Notes: generated by a model not told the origin, from the letters alone. 64,000 bases of DNA from Cycas panzhihuaensis (GCA_023213395.1 CM041465.1:76329741-76393740), one strand, 5' to 3'; counted from the first letter of the stretch, positions 47,901 through 60,825 are shown. A program made the numbers and translations.

Positions 47901-48787
47901 TCTGAAGCACCTGAATCTAATAGTCAATCATGATGATGATAGGACATATTATAAGCAACCAAGACATCATCATCATCTATACCTTGATTTAATTCCATTT
48001 AATTAGTCTCCTTGGCATGATCTTCCTTTTTCTAGAACTCATTCCTTTTGTAGTAATCCTTCTTGAGGTGACCTATCTTATCATAGTGCCAACATTTGAG
48101 CTTACTCTTCTTGCCTTTTGACTTTGACCTCGATGTGTCCCTAGAGCTTTATCCTCTCTCAATCATTTTTCCCCTTACTATTATAATTTTTAGTGTAGAG
48201 GTTTTAAGACTGGACTTCCTCCTCATCTCTTTTGTTAGCAAAGCATTCACAACAGAATCATAGTCTAATTCATCTATAGTTCTAAAACTAATTGAGGTGA
48301 TATTATTATCCTAACATTCTGGTAATGAATATAACAAGATAATAACCTTATTCTTATTCTCAATTGTGATATTGATACTAGCCAACTAATAAATAAGAGT
48401 ATTAAAAGTATTTAAATGATTGGTAATTTTTATACATTCCTTCATCTGTAATGAGCACAATTGCTTCTTCAAGTAGATTTGATTTGTCACTAATTTGGTC
48501 ATGTGCAAGTCTTCTAACTGAGTCCATAATCCTGTTGATGTCTTCTCCTCTATAATGTTAAATAAAACTTTATCTACCAAGCATAACCATATTATGATAA
48601 GAGCCCTTTTATCCAGATCATCCTATTCGTCATTGTCCATCCTTGTGGGTTTCTTCGATTTACCTGTAAGTGCTCTGTACAAACCTTGTTGTACTAGAAT
48701 ATTATATGCTTTCATCTTCCACAACTTGAAATTATTGTTGCAATTAAATTTCTCCACCTCAAACTTTACATTTATTAGTTTCATCAT
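44940..48787 (-). pseudogene. gag-pol of element G (copia), broken
   Basis: The start codon is at 48787. Gag reads KFEVEKFN, LWKMKAYNILVQQGLYRAL, LWTQLEDLHMTKLVTNQIYL. The zinc knuckle near 48080 (CWHYDKIGHLKKD) has two Cys changed to Tyr. The protease DSGASDHI (near 47910) is intact. The pre-integrase block (HVPNLKRNSISLGELNSSGY) and integrase follow, with RTNNGGEF near 47175, where the second catalytic Asp is Asn. RT contains WVFKKKIYVDGKVRKYMARL and CIDDMLVVSK (catalytic pair kept). RNase H ends with EVEYIITTYA, FHSRIKHI-like YHSRIKHI and the CVDIFTK block near 44960. Stops and frameshifts are frequent. Confidence 0.87.
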
Positions 48788-48841
48788 TTAATGTAGAAAG
48801 AGCTGACACTAAAACCTTTATAAACTTATTACAAAAATAAA

Positions 48842-48857
48842 AGTGGCTCTAATACCA
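48842..48857 (-). other. Primer binding site of element G
   Basis: The minus strand reads GTGGTATTAGAGCCAC two bases after the LTR, the initiator Met type. Confidence 0.8.
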
Positions 48858-48859
48858 CT

Positions 48860-49495
48860 TATTGAGAAAACTAGGTCCTAATAACTAGAAACTGCCACCA
48901 AGATCTAAACTATTTTGCAACTAGTTACAAGAATTGAAATTGAAATTTAACATGCAAGTTCTGAAATCAGAGAAAATATAATAAATAAATTAGAAAGCTA
49001 AAGCATCATATATACACCAGATATAATGTGGTAAAACTCTAGTTGTATGCTAAGAAAACATCCACATAGGAAAGGTGTCAATCTTTATTATCTAAGAATA
49101 GATAAATATATATAATCTATAGTAGAATACTCACAGTAATAATAACCAGCCAGCTCTACTTAATACAGTATATCCAATACATCAAATATCGTCAACATAA
49201 TGAAAAAACACCCTAAATCAAGTTATATGAGAGAGTCATATAAGGCACAAATCTCGACCATCAAATCTAGGATATTTTGAATGAATGACTCTAATTCTCT
49301 TTACAATTTAGTATGTTTTGTAATGCTAGCTTTCTGGGTTAATGGCTACTACCCCCGAGCCCCCTCCCCGTAACCCCTAACTAAGGGGGGCTCTTACCAC
49401 CTTTAGATCCCTCTGTAGAAGTTCATGGGAGAAACTATATTATCAACTTGTCAAAATTTTTTCCTCCAAAATATTTGTTGTCACATTATTTAATA
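48860..49495 (-). repeat. 5' LTR of element G
   Basis: On the plus strand it runs from TATTGAGAAAACTAGG (first pair decayed) to ACATTATTTAATA. The target duplication ATGGA follows. Confidence 0.85.
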
Positions 49496-49510
49496 ATGGA
49501 GCAGTAAGTT
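49496..49510 (-). pseudogene. 15-bp sliver of element F gag between two insertions
   Basis: The 15 bp contain the right target duplication of G (ATGGA) and the left target duplication of H (AAGTT). Read on the minus strand with the flank at 44200, it aligns with element A near 8887-8907. Confidence 0.7.
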
Positions 49511-49759
49511 TGTACTGAACCTATTCCTATAACCATTCAACATAGAGAAAAAGAAATAAAAATTAATAGACAAAAGATAAAGAAGGAGATAAAGTTTCAA
49601 AGAACATTCATTAATATAAGATTATGAATACATAATTGATCATCCCACTCATACATTACATACATATATATGGGGATATTAAGGCTATCCATCTCTTAGA
49701 CTTATGTGTTTGGGATAAATTATAATAAGAGTAACATCATATGGTGGAGGATCATAACA
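49511..49759 (-). repeat. 3' LTR of element H
   Basis: On the plus strand it runs from TGTACTGAACC to GATCATAACA. It aligns with 51282-51529. Confidence 0.85.
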
Positions 49760-49959
49760 TGCCCTACCTCTTAAAATACTTCATCCTCGAAGCATCCTAA
49801 TTTAATGATACATGTGACTACCTCCTACTATTATTATCCAATTAATAGTTCTTGTAGGGTTCATTAGAAAAGTTATGTATGGAATGAGGATCTATCCATC
49901 CCAAGTTGATTTTGATACACCCTGGATGTTCTCTAATATATTCTAGATATCTGTAATGC

Positions 49960-50600
49960 TAAAACCTTAAGCTTGAATATTGTACTTGCCTAGTCTTTGC
50001 AGTTGATGAGTGCCTTGATTGATAAGTTCTATTGTGTTGGGCCTCTTAATAATATAGATGCCAATATGGTTCCACTTTAGCTTATCTTTTAACCATCGGT
50101 GATGTATTTTCTTCCTTGTCCTTAGGTACAACTGGTGATGTAGGGTGGCAAACAACTTCTGTTACTTGCTCTTGATATTCCTTTTCTTTCTCATCATATT
50201 TCTTTTGTTCCTGGCTTTGTGGAGTGGAAAAAATTCCTTATCCCATATTTTGCTTATACCTCTCAAGAATTTGATGAGCTTCTTGTTTGTCTTGCTCTAA
50301 GCTTTACATCTCTTTCCACCAAGAATCATTATATTTTTTATATATATCTAATATTAGTCAGGAAAGTGAATTTAATAAACTAGATCTATACCACTTCTTA
50401 AACCAATTATAAGCCTATCCTTGTAGATATAATGAGGCTACTCTTTTCATCTCTTTATTGCTCATATATTTATCATCAAATAATTTTAAATATGCACATA
50501 TATCTATAGCCCAATCATTTATGAAAAGGTCCCATCTATATTAAATATCCATGGTGTGGGCCTTTTCATAGCCATAATAATATAGATGTAAGAGATATTA
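49960..50600 (-). pseudogene. gag: gag remnant of element H
   Basis: The minus strand shows a retrotransposon gag core: DGTFS, IYVHILKLFDDKYMSNKEMK, RVASLYLQG, AYNWFKKWY (50390-50415), the classic pattern in which a Gly-x-Ala-x-x-Trp-Phe block closes the capsid core of Ty3-type gags. Downstream a frame at 50155-49967 is Lys/Arg-rich. Two stops interrupt the core. No zinc knuckle was seen. Confidence 0.65.
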
Positions 50601-51267
50601 AGGGTGTATATAGCCTGCTATCCCCTAATTTTGATGCAAAAAATATATATTAGGCCTCAAAAGTAATGATTTTGTGACCAAAGTCTAAATGGTTAAGAAA
50701 AATATAGTATGAAACCCTTAAATTTAAAAAAATTATTTATGAAAAAAATATAGCTCAAAAATATATTAAACATGGACTAAGATGACAACCTCTAAAATAT
50801 AATTCCAATGGTTTAGTCAAATTGAATTCTAATATCTAGATCAAAAGTTATACCCCTTTTAAGAATTTCACTATTAGGGTTTCTAGGTATTACAATAGTA
50901 CCTACTAATAAAATACTAATAACTTTCTCCTCTAAAATTTGATCAGCCTAAAACCACTTCCATTAGAAAGTAAATTAAAAAATGCACAGAATTAAAAAGA
51001 ATTTAAGGTCATTTGAATATATATAGCTAAAGTTATGACTCTTTGAAGTTGAAGTTGTAGATTTATCCTAGAAATATAATGATAGAAAAAAATAAGCCGA
51101 AATTAATTTTTCTATAATTTTGATACTTTCACCTCAAAAACTATTGTGCAACCACTCAAAATTTATAAGATAATCCATTTTGTCTTAAATTCGCTATTAC
51201 ATTTTAGAATTTTTAATATTTATTGTCTCAAATATGCTTTCAAAACCTTGGTGATACCCAGATTGTT
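50601..51267 (-). other. Leader of element H, non-coding
   Basis: AT-rich sequence between gag and the primer site with no recognised motif. Confidence 0.45.
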
Positions 51268-51281
51268 GCTCCGATACTAAT

Positions 51282-51529
51282 TGTAATAAACCTATTCCTG
51301 TAACCATTCAACAAAAAGAAATAGAAATAGAAAATGATAAACAATGATAAAGAATGAGATGAAGTTCTAAAGAACATTCATTAATATAAGATTATAAATA
51401 CATAATTGATTCTCCCACTCATATATTACATACATATATGTGGGGCTATTAAGGTTACCCATCTCTTAGAATTATGCATGTAGGATAAATTAAAATAAGA
51501 GTAACATCATATAATGGACTATCATAATA
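51282..51529 (-). repeat. 5' LTR of element H
   Basis: On the plus strand it runs from TGTAATAAACC to ATCATAATA (the last CA decayed to TA). AAGTT follows. Confidence 0.85.
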
Positions 51530-51534
51530 AAGTT

Positions 51535-52860
51535 GGTTCTTAGCACCTTAATGTATAAGAGAGTTGATTAATAGTTAATAAAAGGATGGGTCCCCAATTA
51601 AGCTAGCAGATCAACTTGAGAATGAGGGAATATAGTGTAGGGATGCCTAACCCTAATATTTGGCAAGTAAGGGGTGGCATAATAAGGATAATTCCCTTAT
51701 TAGAAAGGAACATAGGAGGTAGGAGGGTAGGATATCCCTCCTGGTAGACATGAGTAAGCATCCCTCATATGGGAGATCATTAAATAAGGACGCAAATGAG
51801 AGGGTTTCACTGCACCTTAGGGATGAGCCACATAGGAGTGTAAAAGTTGAGGATATACTCCTATAGGAGTGAATAGGCAAATATCTGAGGAAGCACCTAC
51901 ATGAGGCATAAAACAAGGTTGATAAAATATAGGATAGGAAATGGGGCATTTCCCATATGGACCCCCAAGAGGAGGGGTAACCCCATAAGGATGAAGGGAA
52001 TTAACCCCATATGTAAGAAGGCGATTTGATCCCCCATACCCCCAGGGTTAAGATGTGTACTTAGGAAGAATATACAATGAAGGGTCCATAGTTTGTGACT
52101 GCAAAGGAATGGAAGTCATGCCCGCATGTCTTATATAGCACACGACAAAGGGAACGGTTAAAGCATAAGACAAAGTAGCTATATTAATGGGTTGAGGCAT
52201 GTTTGTTGAAAGTGAGGGTATACTTACCGCCACTAGAGGGGTTTGTATACATAAAGTGGTTGGTTGGCCAGGAGAGATGCATGTGGACTCATACCCCATT
52301 GGACTACTTCTTGTAGGGTAGAGGAAGGAGAAGGAAGAGATGAAGGAGGGGGGATAATGGAAGATAAGAGAGCTGAGATTTGAAGGAATATATGCAACCA
52401 CTTAGGGAGTTGTCACATAGTTATGACCTTGAAGCACTCATATAAGGCTTCAACTATGTCCCCATAAGAAGTATATGGATGGTCACAAGAGGTGAAAACC
52501 TCCCCTTCCTAACTAGAATGGGATGGATAGGTTGGGAGGACCCCTTTGGAACATGAAGCAAGATCCTTAGGTTGACAACCTTTTATGACATACATAGGAA
52601 GTAATTGAGGGTCTTGGTAACCTTCAACCGATTTAGTATGATAGTAGGTAGGATCCTCACCAACTTAAGTGGGATCATAATGGGAAGAAGGGGCCTCAAA
52701 ATGAGGCTAATCTAAAGCATAAGGGTCATTAGCCAATTTAGAAGGATAACCCTCCATTGGAGATGCTTAGTTAGATGAAGGGGTATAGGAATAAGTAGGC
52801 TCTACTTCAATGGGTAGTAAGCCACATAAGCAGTGTGAGAAATGGCACATGCATGGGTAA
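51535..52860 (-). pseudogene. gag: gag of element F, N-terminal part
   Basis: The minus strand shows, in order, SPMEGYPSKLANDPYALD, VGEDPTYYHTKS and then a Pro-rich stretch with YTS, PWGYGGSNRLLTYGVNSL, HPYGVTPPLGGPYGK. These match element A gag at about 7780-7900 and 8520-8640. An ATG near 52855 aligns with the element A start codon. Several frames and stops are involved. The interruption at 51530 is element H. Confidence 0.72.
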
Positions 52861-53012
52861 AACACTCACCTTATAGAAGTAGAGGAAATACAAGAAAGAA
52901 TAGAAAGAAATAAACAAGATATAAAAGAAAGAGACACCCTAACAAGCCTTAGCAAAAGGAAAAAAGGGTGTAAGAGAAGGCTAAAAGAAACCTAAAGCAT
53001 TCTAACCAGTGT

Positions 53013-53030
53013 TCCCAATATGTTCACCAA
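53013..53030 (-). other. Primer site candidate of element F
   Basis: One base after the LTR end the minus strand reads TGGTGAACATATTGGG, homologous to 7524 onwards in element A. A TGG start fits a tRNA CCA end. The tRNA is not identified. Confidence 0.45.
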
Positions 53031-54178
53031 TGAGGTTACTCATATTGGGGGTACTAAGACAACTCACACCAAAGGGTACTAGGCCTAAGGTGTAGGACCT
53101 AGTTTAAGGGTGTGATGGAATCCTAGGCAGCCCATATAAGGTGCTCATATACCATGGAAGTGTAGATTAAAAAACACATAAATGCAACCCATTCCCTTTG
53201 TAATTAAGGTTTTAAGAGTAAAGAGGAATGGGGATAGAATATGGCAATGCACTCCTTCCCCTTCACACCATGGTTGGGTGAGTTCCCTTTGAGAGGGACC
53301 AATGTGGTATGAAAGAAAGGAGAGGGAATGAAAGGGGCCAAGTGGGATGAGTCTACTTGCTTGGATGGCAAGTGAAGGGTTTAAGTGAGAAATCAAACAA
53401 AGTTAGGTGTATCTAGAAGGGAGATAGTAAGAAGGATGATGGGTGTAAATGAGAGAAAATGGATAACAAAGTGAAAGAAATCAAGTAAACAACAAAGATC
53501 CTCACTCTCATTCACTTTCACTCTCCTTTTTTATATATTCTTACTATGAGACTAAGCTTTGATATGATGTAATAAAAGGGGTAAAAGGTGGGGTACCCCA
53601 TTACCAATACTTTCTTTTCAACTAAAAAAAGAAATAACTCCCTTTTAACAAGTAAACCATAATCCCTAACCCTAAACCCCCCCTTCCCTTATTGGTTCCT
53701 TTTATGTGGAAAAAGAAATGATAAAATAAGGGGGAAAGGAACTACTATAGTAAGGGAATAAGGCATAGGAATACTAATCAAAGAGCAAAAATAAGTAAAA
53801 AGGAGAATGGGGTTAGAAGGTATGCACCTGGTCTAATAGCAGTTGATGATGCTTCTCTTTTTAATCTTCCTTTAATCTCCTTTTTCCTCTTTAGAAACTC
53901 CATTGTTGTGCATAAAAGTGTGGGGGCTCCCCTTACCTGCCCCAAATGAAAGGCAATATAGAAATATTAAAAGGAGAGGAAAAGGAAAGGAAATGAGATA
54001 AAAGAAACCAAAACATGGCACTTACCATATTGGGATGTCTTCCAACTCCAAACCCTAGGGTTTGCAGGAAAGAGATTGCCTCCTTTCTTGTTCCTATAAG
54101 TTAGTTCTTAAGAAAGAGATATATTGCAACAATCTACTAGAACCTATCTTATGCAAGCAAATCAATGGAAGTATGAAA

Positions 54179-54230
<52 letters not shown>

Positions 54231-55531
54231 ACATTCAAAATGATAACCATGCAAATATGAAATGAAAGGGGAAATTAGTGCCTCAAAATGGCACACCCCC
54301 CTCATTTACATGAAAGGTTTTCCTAGCTGTACTAGGGGGAAAGCTCTCTACCAAAACCCTACAACTTGGTAACATGATGGAATAACAAGGCAAGGGAGGG
54401 AGCAAGGCCTAACCTTACCTTCTATAGCTTAAAATACTAATGAAACTACTAAAATCTAATAATCCTACTCATGCAACATGCCAAAAATATAAGAGAAGGG
54501 TGAGAGGGACCTCACAACAAGCTAACCAAGGTGGAGGGAGTTGCCCAAGCTGATGAAGAGAGGTGTGGAACCACTTGCAACTTGATGAATGACTCTCTAA
54601 AGTTCCCTTGTAGCCCTTGAGGAAGATCTTCCAAAGTCACTCCTTAATATTGAGTAACATGCAAGTTACATGGAAGAGGAATAGAAGCTACGATGGGATT
54701 CTGGCAATATTTTAGTGTCATGAGAAGAGAGGAAGATGATTCATTCCCTACCCTCAAATTGGAGGGTTTTTATAGGAAAAAACAAGGTGAGGAGGTGGTG
54801 ATTTCATGCCCAAAAGGTGGAAAAACCACCACCCAAAACTAAAGTTGGGACCAAAGAAAAGCTCAAATATTAATAAATTTTTGAATAAAAAATTAATTTT
54901 GAGGTCCAATGGGAGTCCCCAAGGGTGCAACGAGTCACTTTGGGCTAACATGGTGTAGTGGGCCCACTAAACAAGGTAGCAAAAGAGTCTTTTATCCATT
55001 GGAGATGTGGTTGGGTGGATAAACAGTTATACCATGACCAAAGTTTTGACACTATAGTTTTGGCCATAGTACCATAAATTTCTCTATAGTACCACTACCT
55101 ATAGAAAAAATGGCTATAGGATGACAACAAAGAGTGAAAACGAAGCCCAAAAACCTGCCCTAAGGCCACTCTAACTCCCAAAAACCAATCCCAAGGTCTA
55201 AAATGATAGGTGACCGATGGGAGTTAAGGGAAAACAAGGTCAAAAGGATGAGAACAAGACAAAAGGATGAGTCGCAAAGTCATGAAGAGGTATTCTTTTC
55301 CACCTAATCAATGGGCAAGAGGCTCTAAAGCCATCAGACTAGAGTCCCAGCCATCATAGGCAAAGAGGCAGACAAAAGAAAGCAAAATGTATAAACAGGA
55401 AAGCATCAAATAACCAACAAAATGCATGTCATAAGGATTATACAAGTAATGTGATAGAGGTGAAGATGCATGCCTAAACTTATTTATGTTGTCATATCAA
55501 TGTCATTCCTAGGAGGGGGAGCCAAGAAATT
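53031..55531 (-). repeat. 5' LTR of element F
   Basis: It is the partner of 35023-37522. It contains a TA microsatellite of about 45 bp (54183-54228) where the other LTR has only a short ACATACATATAT. It is followed by GATCC, the right target duplication. Confidence 0.85.
54183..54228. repeat. (TA)n microsatellite in one LTR of element F
   Basis: About 23 TA units. The sister LTR at about 36217-36229 has a few CATA units, so the tract expanded after insertion. Confidence 0.9.
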
Positions 55532-55536
55532 GATCC

Positions 55537-57207
55537 TAACTTTTAACTTTTCTCCTAGAATAATCTAGTTCATATACCAAACATCTAAGAAAGGGGGATA
55601 TTCCTTCAACTTTTAAATTAAAAAACTTATGTTATTATAGTATAGTTAGTATTAGTCAACTTTAAGATTTTAAATTTGAAAGTTCTTACTTTCTTATATG
55701 ATGTTAATTATTTAGTGTGTTATTAACTTCTTGTTTGAACCCCTTATCTTAGGACACTAATTATTATGATTGATTTTGTTAACCATCCTCTTTCACAATG
55801 TTTTGGCTTCTTAGTTTGATACTTTTTCATGAGTTTATCAACTTATTTGTGCTTAAAAATGCTTGTCTATGTGATTTTGAATTTTGACGATATTACCCCA
55901 CTGCATTTATATTGACTTTATCAAAATTCATGATAATATCCTATCTTGTTTATAAGGACTCTATAAAAAAATTGATAGTATATAACATAACATCAAAATT
56001 AGTGATGTGACCCTTGTAAATTTGATGGTATTCTTTTGATTTTGATAGGATAGTCTATTACACTCTCAAAATAGAAAAAAAAAAAAAAAAAACTTGAATT
56101 TTGTATTATTTTACATTCTATTTTTGCATTTGTACCATATAAAATATAAAAAATGGATACTATGGACATAATATAAATGATTTCTTATCAAAACTATGCT
56201 CTAAAGATCCTTATTTAATCATATAAGCTCATTTAGTATGGGTCTTTTGAATGTTTTAATCTTTAGTCATTCCTTTGAATCTTTTGTTACTCTTCTTTAT
56301 TCTTACTTTTAACTCTTGCTTATGAGCTTGTGTTGTTTTGTTCGTAGGTCTTAGGTGCTTGTTGGGATGCTTATAAATAAGTTATGGTGGTTCCTCTCTT
56401 CTTTTTGAAGTAAGACAACTAGTTGGAGAGCAATTATTGGTGTCCCATTACTTTGGGATTTCTCCTCTTCATTCTAACTTGTTTAATTTTCTTTTTTTCA
56501 TTAGAAGTTGGTTTCTGTAAGTCTGTACTAACATCCTTCTATATATTATTTTGAATACAAATTAGTGATTCTCTCATTTTTCTTCTTATTTAAGGAGCAT
56601 GATTTATCATTGATTTAGTTCCTTTATGTTGCTTGTTTGAGTGAGAATTATTATAGATAATCTTGCATTGGTTTGCTTGTGATTTTCTTTATTTCTTGGA
56701 TGTATTTCATTTGTAAGCTTAAGCTTTATTATTTTGTACTTGTTAGCATTTGGGGTTAGGCTATTAATCAATAGTTCTCCTCTTAATTGTAGCATTGTTA
56801 GAACCAATTTCCCTCTATTTACATTCAACCAACTTGATTTCTTTCTTATTGCCTCACTTCCCCTCTTGCATACTAGTATTACAAGTAGATAAATTGGCCT
56901 TCTGAGCATGATTCTAAGGTGCCTACCACCCTCATATACAAGTATAACTAGTGTATGACTTTTCTTAATTTTTGAAGCTTCCTTTGGCTTTACATGTTAC
57001 ATTTGATGCTTTAAGTTTCTTTTTTAGTTATACATTTCTTTTAAGGTTTACATTGTGGGTTTTTTCGTAGTAAAGTGGACTCAACTAACATCTTCTTTGT
57101 GTAAACTATTTTTTTAATTATGATTATGCTTGTAGTTTTTTTTTTCTTTTTTGAGTCATTTTTCTAAAATCTAAATTAAGATTCCATTTAAAGTGAAAAA
57201 TAGAAAA
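55537..57207. other. AT-rich sequence between elements F and C copy 2
   Basis: No recognised gene or LTR. A run of about 20 A lies near 56072-56091. A 100-codon minus-strand frame at 56607-56909 has no motif and typical chance composition. Confidence 0.5.
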
Positions 57208-60200
57208 GCGAGTTATATGACAAGTATATGGCACATATTTCATTATTATAATGATGAAATATAGCAAATTTATAAAGAGTAATTGATATTTATAAATGAG
57301 GGCATGATGATATTATAGTGGTATGAAATATTTATGTGGGCATATTATTGAATGGTTTGATGAAAATTTTAAAGACATTATGGATGGTTTTATAAGAATA
57401 TTATCATGGAATGAAAACCTTTATGAGGGAAAATATATTGCAATATATATACATGGGTTTACAACATAACATATGCATATAAGCCTGTTGTGGAAATGAC
57501 AGTACACAAAATATGCCAATGCATTGAAGCACATGTTGCCATAATAAACACATTATTCATTACTTCTTCACCTCATCCTCATCCATGGGAATTGCTAAAG
57601 GAGCCCTTAAATTTGTAGGGTAACCATGTGAACAAATATAATTAGAAGAGTAGACCAAATGTAAATGAAAGAGAAATAAAAGGGAATGCATAGCTAGGAT
57701 TTTCTCTCCAAATTAGATTTTGTTAATAACTATATATTTATTATAGGTCACCTCTTAGACCACATAAATTAACTAACAACAAAAAGAATTAACAAATATC
57801 ATTGTTCCCTTCTATCTCTTTTAAGGCCATCGGGCAAAGTAAAGATTAAAATTAAAACCCAAGGAAGTGTTATAATTGAGAATTTTTGAGATCCCTTTAC
57901 TACTAAAGGTATTCCCATATTTAGACTAAAGAAAAGAGGACATTGAATAATGGAGACAATGAAACAGCAATAACTCATAAATAGATTATGAAACCAATAC
58001 AACTATATAGAAGAAACACCCATACATAAAGAGTAGAATACTTACACTTAGAAGATAACACAAGATAAGAAATCAATGGATAATGTACTACCTACTCAAA
58101 ATCTATCTAAACATCCATGCATGCACAAAGAATATCATGAAGAGGAAATGCCATGCACCCTTCGTACCCTTCATGAAAGTCAAGTTCAAGATGCAAGTGA
58201 ATATAAACGAAGAACATCACATGCTTGAATGCCATGTGATTTTGTAACACAGAATCAAGATGAAACACTACCTAATAACTACACCATTAAGAAGCCTTTG
58301 CAACTAGCTACTCATCTAAGCCCATTTAAAAAGATACCTAAAATGGAGAAATCTACCATGGAGAGAACACTTGCCAGCCATCAAATAGAGAAATGATTAA
58401 TGTCAGACTAACACCAAACACCTAGCTCACAAGAATTTTTTCAGTGAAGATTCATAATTTACAAATATAGAAATGTAAATATGAATATTCCATTCCATAG
58501 ATTAAAAATTTTGTGGATGAATTCAAAGTTTTAATTTAACAAATTATATTTGAAAATAAAAATTTAATTATTTTTTTAAAGCCCAATAATCCCTTCAATT
58601 AATTAGTAGGTAACATAAAAAAGCCATAAACCTAGAGGCTAATCTACAAAGGGGGTGGATCCCAAACTAAATTTAATTAAATGAGAATATTTTTATATTT
58701 ATAAAATTTATATTTTAAATTAGAATAGATTTTAAAATTTAAAATCCCATTTCTTAATCATCACTTAGTTTTTTAGGATATATTGGTCTTTTTTTACCAT
58801 AAATCATTATTAGGATATTAAAATCAGGTGTCATCAGTTGTGTAGGAAAGAGAACTTCGTGATGGTCAAAATGAATGGTCATAAGGCATACTTCAGTCAA
58901 CAAAATATAGAAAATAATAGGTAAAGTTTATGAAAGTGCTCTAAACCTTGTAAAAATATATATTTTATAACATGTTTTAGAAGAATTTTAGTACATTATG
59001 ATGTTTTCAAAGGCTTCAGATATCATGGTAAAGTTATTTTTGGTAAATAGATAAATGAAAAGAAAGTTTCATTTAAAATATATTAATTTATAGCTTATTT
59101 ATAATATTTGAAGGCTCAAAATTAGTTTAAAAAGTATAAAATATTTGATGAATTATTGATACAAAAATTTATTATAATATTAGACATGAAAATCCCTCTT
59201 AGAAATGTATACATTTGGTTTAGTGTAATGGCCAGTACTATTCAAATGTTAAAGATCACTTGGTTAACTAAATAGTTTTTTTATGAATGATGAAAGACAC
59301 CTATTTAATAATTGATAATACCATCTAGTATCTGATTAAGGGTCTAATTAGTTTATTTGATTAATATTAGAGAGATAAGGAGATTGATAAAAGAATTCCA
59401 CTTATTTTTGACATAATAAAAAGTCTAATATAATTATTTAATTGATATGCCAAATTAGTTATTGATGTTATCCAACTAATATTTAATTTTTGAGAAGGTC
59501 TAACTAAAAGAAGAAAAGATAAAAGATGTTTATTTGTGTTTTTCATTGAGAAAACTAACTACCCATGTATGATAAGAGGTATAGGAAACATATTGTTAAT
59601 GTTGTCTTATTACATCCAACTTGTCTTGACCAAGTACTTCGATTTATTTTTAGAGTTAATTATTTTTGAGATGATGATTTGTTGATGTGTGAATAATGGA
59701 TACAAAAGGAAAGGTTCTAAACTGTGAAATTAAAAAGGCACATAAAATAAATCTTATTCCCAAGAGTTAAGTATAGGTTTCACAAGCTACTCTTACATAG
59801 CACACTTGATTGTGTCATTATAACTTGTATGTAATAGGCGAGATTATGCTACTCTTATACACGCATTTTAAAAGGTGATGAACCATGTATCTAAAGTAAC
59901 TACTTAGAGAACTAGCAATTATAAAAGCTGGTTATCCATGTATTTTAGTAAATAGTTGTTGTTTTATATGGACTTAGAAATCAATTTATTTATTGATTTA
60001 TTTGATGATAGTTGATATTGATGAAAGTGGCTATAAGAGTGAATATATAAAGATGTTTAGGAAGATACTTCATATATATTGATGTTAACAAAAAATGATG
60101 GTTAATATTTATAGGTTGGTTATTTATAGTTAGTTACTAAGGTACACAGATGATTATATATAGGTTTACTACAAATGGGTTTATTATAGCTTACATGTGA

Positions 60201-60825
60201 TAACATATGATATAAATATATAGATACAAGATATAGTTTAAAGAATACAACATTCAAGTTAAAGACCAAGGATATGAAGACATGAAAAGCAAGGGATGAA
60301 CACATGAAAATTTAAATACATTAAATTAAGAGAAAATATTAGAATATATGATTTAACCACATACATAATGTTTAATGATAATATGATATGACATATATAT
60401 AATCCCATCATCCACTTACATCAAGATATATGAGATACACGTATATCTATGATTATATACTATTGGATAATGTAAAGGTATATGATAGGCTACTCATGAG
60501 GTGAACATCAATATAAATATGTACGCATACCATTTAAGAACTTAAGAAAAGAGATATATTCATTTTGATCATTAAAAGGAGTTCCAACTCTATCTTCTCC
60601 TATGGTTTCTCTCACACTGGGTTTTTTGCATATAAATATGATGTCTCTCTTATGGTGATTGCGTATTGCATACTTGATCTATTATTTACTTTACATTTAT
60701 GTTGATTCCTTTATATGTGTACATAACTCATAAGATTATTTTGTCATTACATATGCATTTTATAATTCTATTATATTACTCTATATTTCTAATATGGTAT
60801 CGGAGTATAATTATAAATTATAACA
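57208..60825 (+). mobile_element. Element C, copy 2 (5'-truncated)
   Basis: From 57208 the sequence follows 2000-4932, then 21507-22187, then 29741-29782, without the insertions A and B. It lacks the 5' LTR, primer site and first 600 bp of the internal part. Its 3' LTR is 60337-60825. It serves as the empty-site reference for A and B. No coding sequence is present. Confidence 0.85.
60337..60825 (+). repeat. 3' LTR of element C, copy 2
   Basis: It starts TATTAGAAT and ends AATTATAACA, with decayed versions of both LTR ends. It is uninterrupted, 489 bp. Confidence 0.8.

Larger units (their letters stand above)
44201..49495 (-). mobile_element. Element G: Ty1/copia retrotransposon inside element F gag
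   Basis: The 5.3-kb minus-strand element has LTRs of 664 and 636 bp, a primer site TGGTATTAGAGCC and a single gag-pol region in copia order. The gag resembles the Tork (TNT1-like) group: an EVEKFN N-terminus and KLVTNQIYLKKQL. The ATGGG/ATGGA duplication flanks it. All frames are broken. Confidence 0.88.
49511..51529 (-). mobile_element. Element H: 2-kb LTR element with only a gag remnant (TR-GAG-like)
   Basis: The LTRs are about 249 bp (49511-49759, 51282-51529), and the element is flanked by a perfect AAGTT target duplication (49506-49510, 51530-51534). The minus-strand primer site reads AGTATCGGAGC (51268-51279). The 1.5-kb interior holds part of a gag and no pol, which fits the TR-GAG class of non-autonomous plant elements. 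It must have depended on enzymes of another element. Confidence 0.85.
35023..55531 (-). mobile_element. Element F: decayed Tat-like Ty3/gypsy element with antisense PMD-like gene, lacking RT and IN
   Basis: The 20.5-kb element lies on the minus strand, with 2.5-kb LTRs at 35023-37522 and 53031-55531. In its own direction it reads: 5' LTR, primer site candidate, gag (interrupted by elements H and G), protease, aRNH, 3' end of an oppositely oriented PMD-like gene, purine tract, 3' LTR. Gag, protease, aRNH, antisense gene, purine tract and LTR start are all homologous to element A. Between protease and aRNH only a few hundred bases exist and I see no RT or integrase, so F is a non-autonomous derivative. 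It is AT-shifted and full of stops, so it looks older than A. Confidence 0.85.

Noticed and set aside
56607-56909. A 100-codon minus-strand frame as a possible host gene
   Set aside because: No motif, low-complexity AT-driven composition and no neighbouring promoter or homologous copy.
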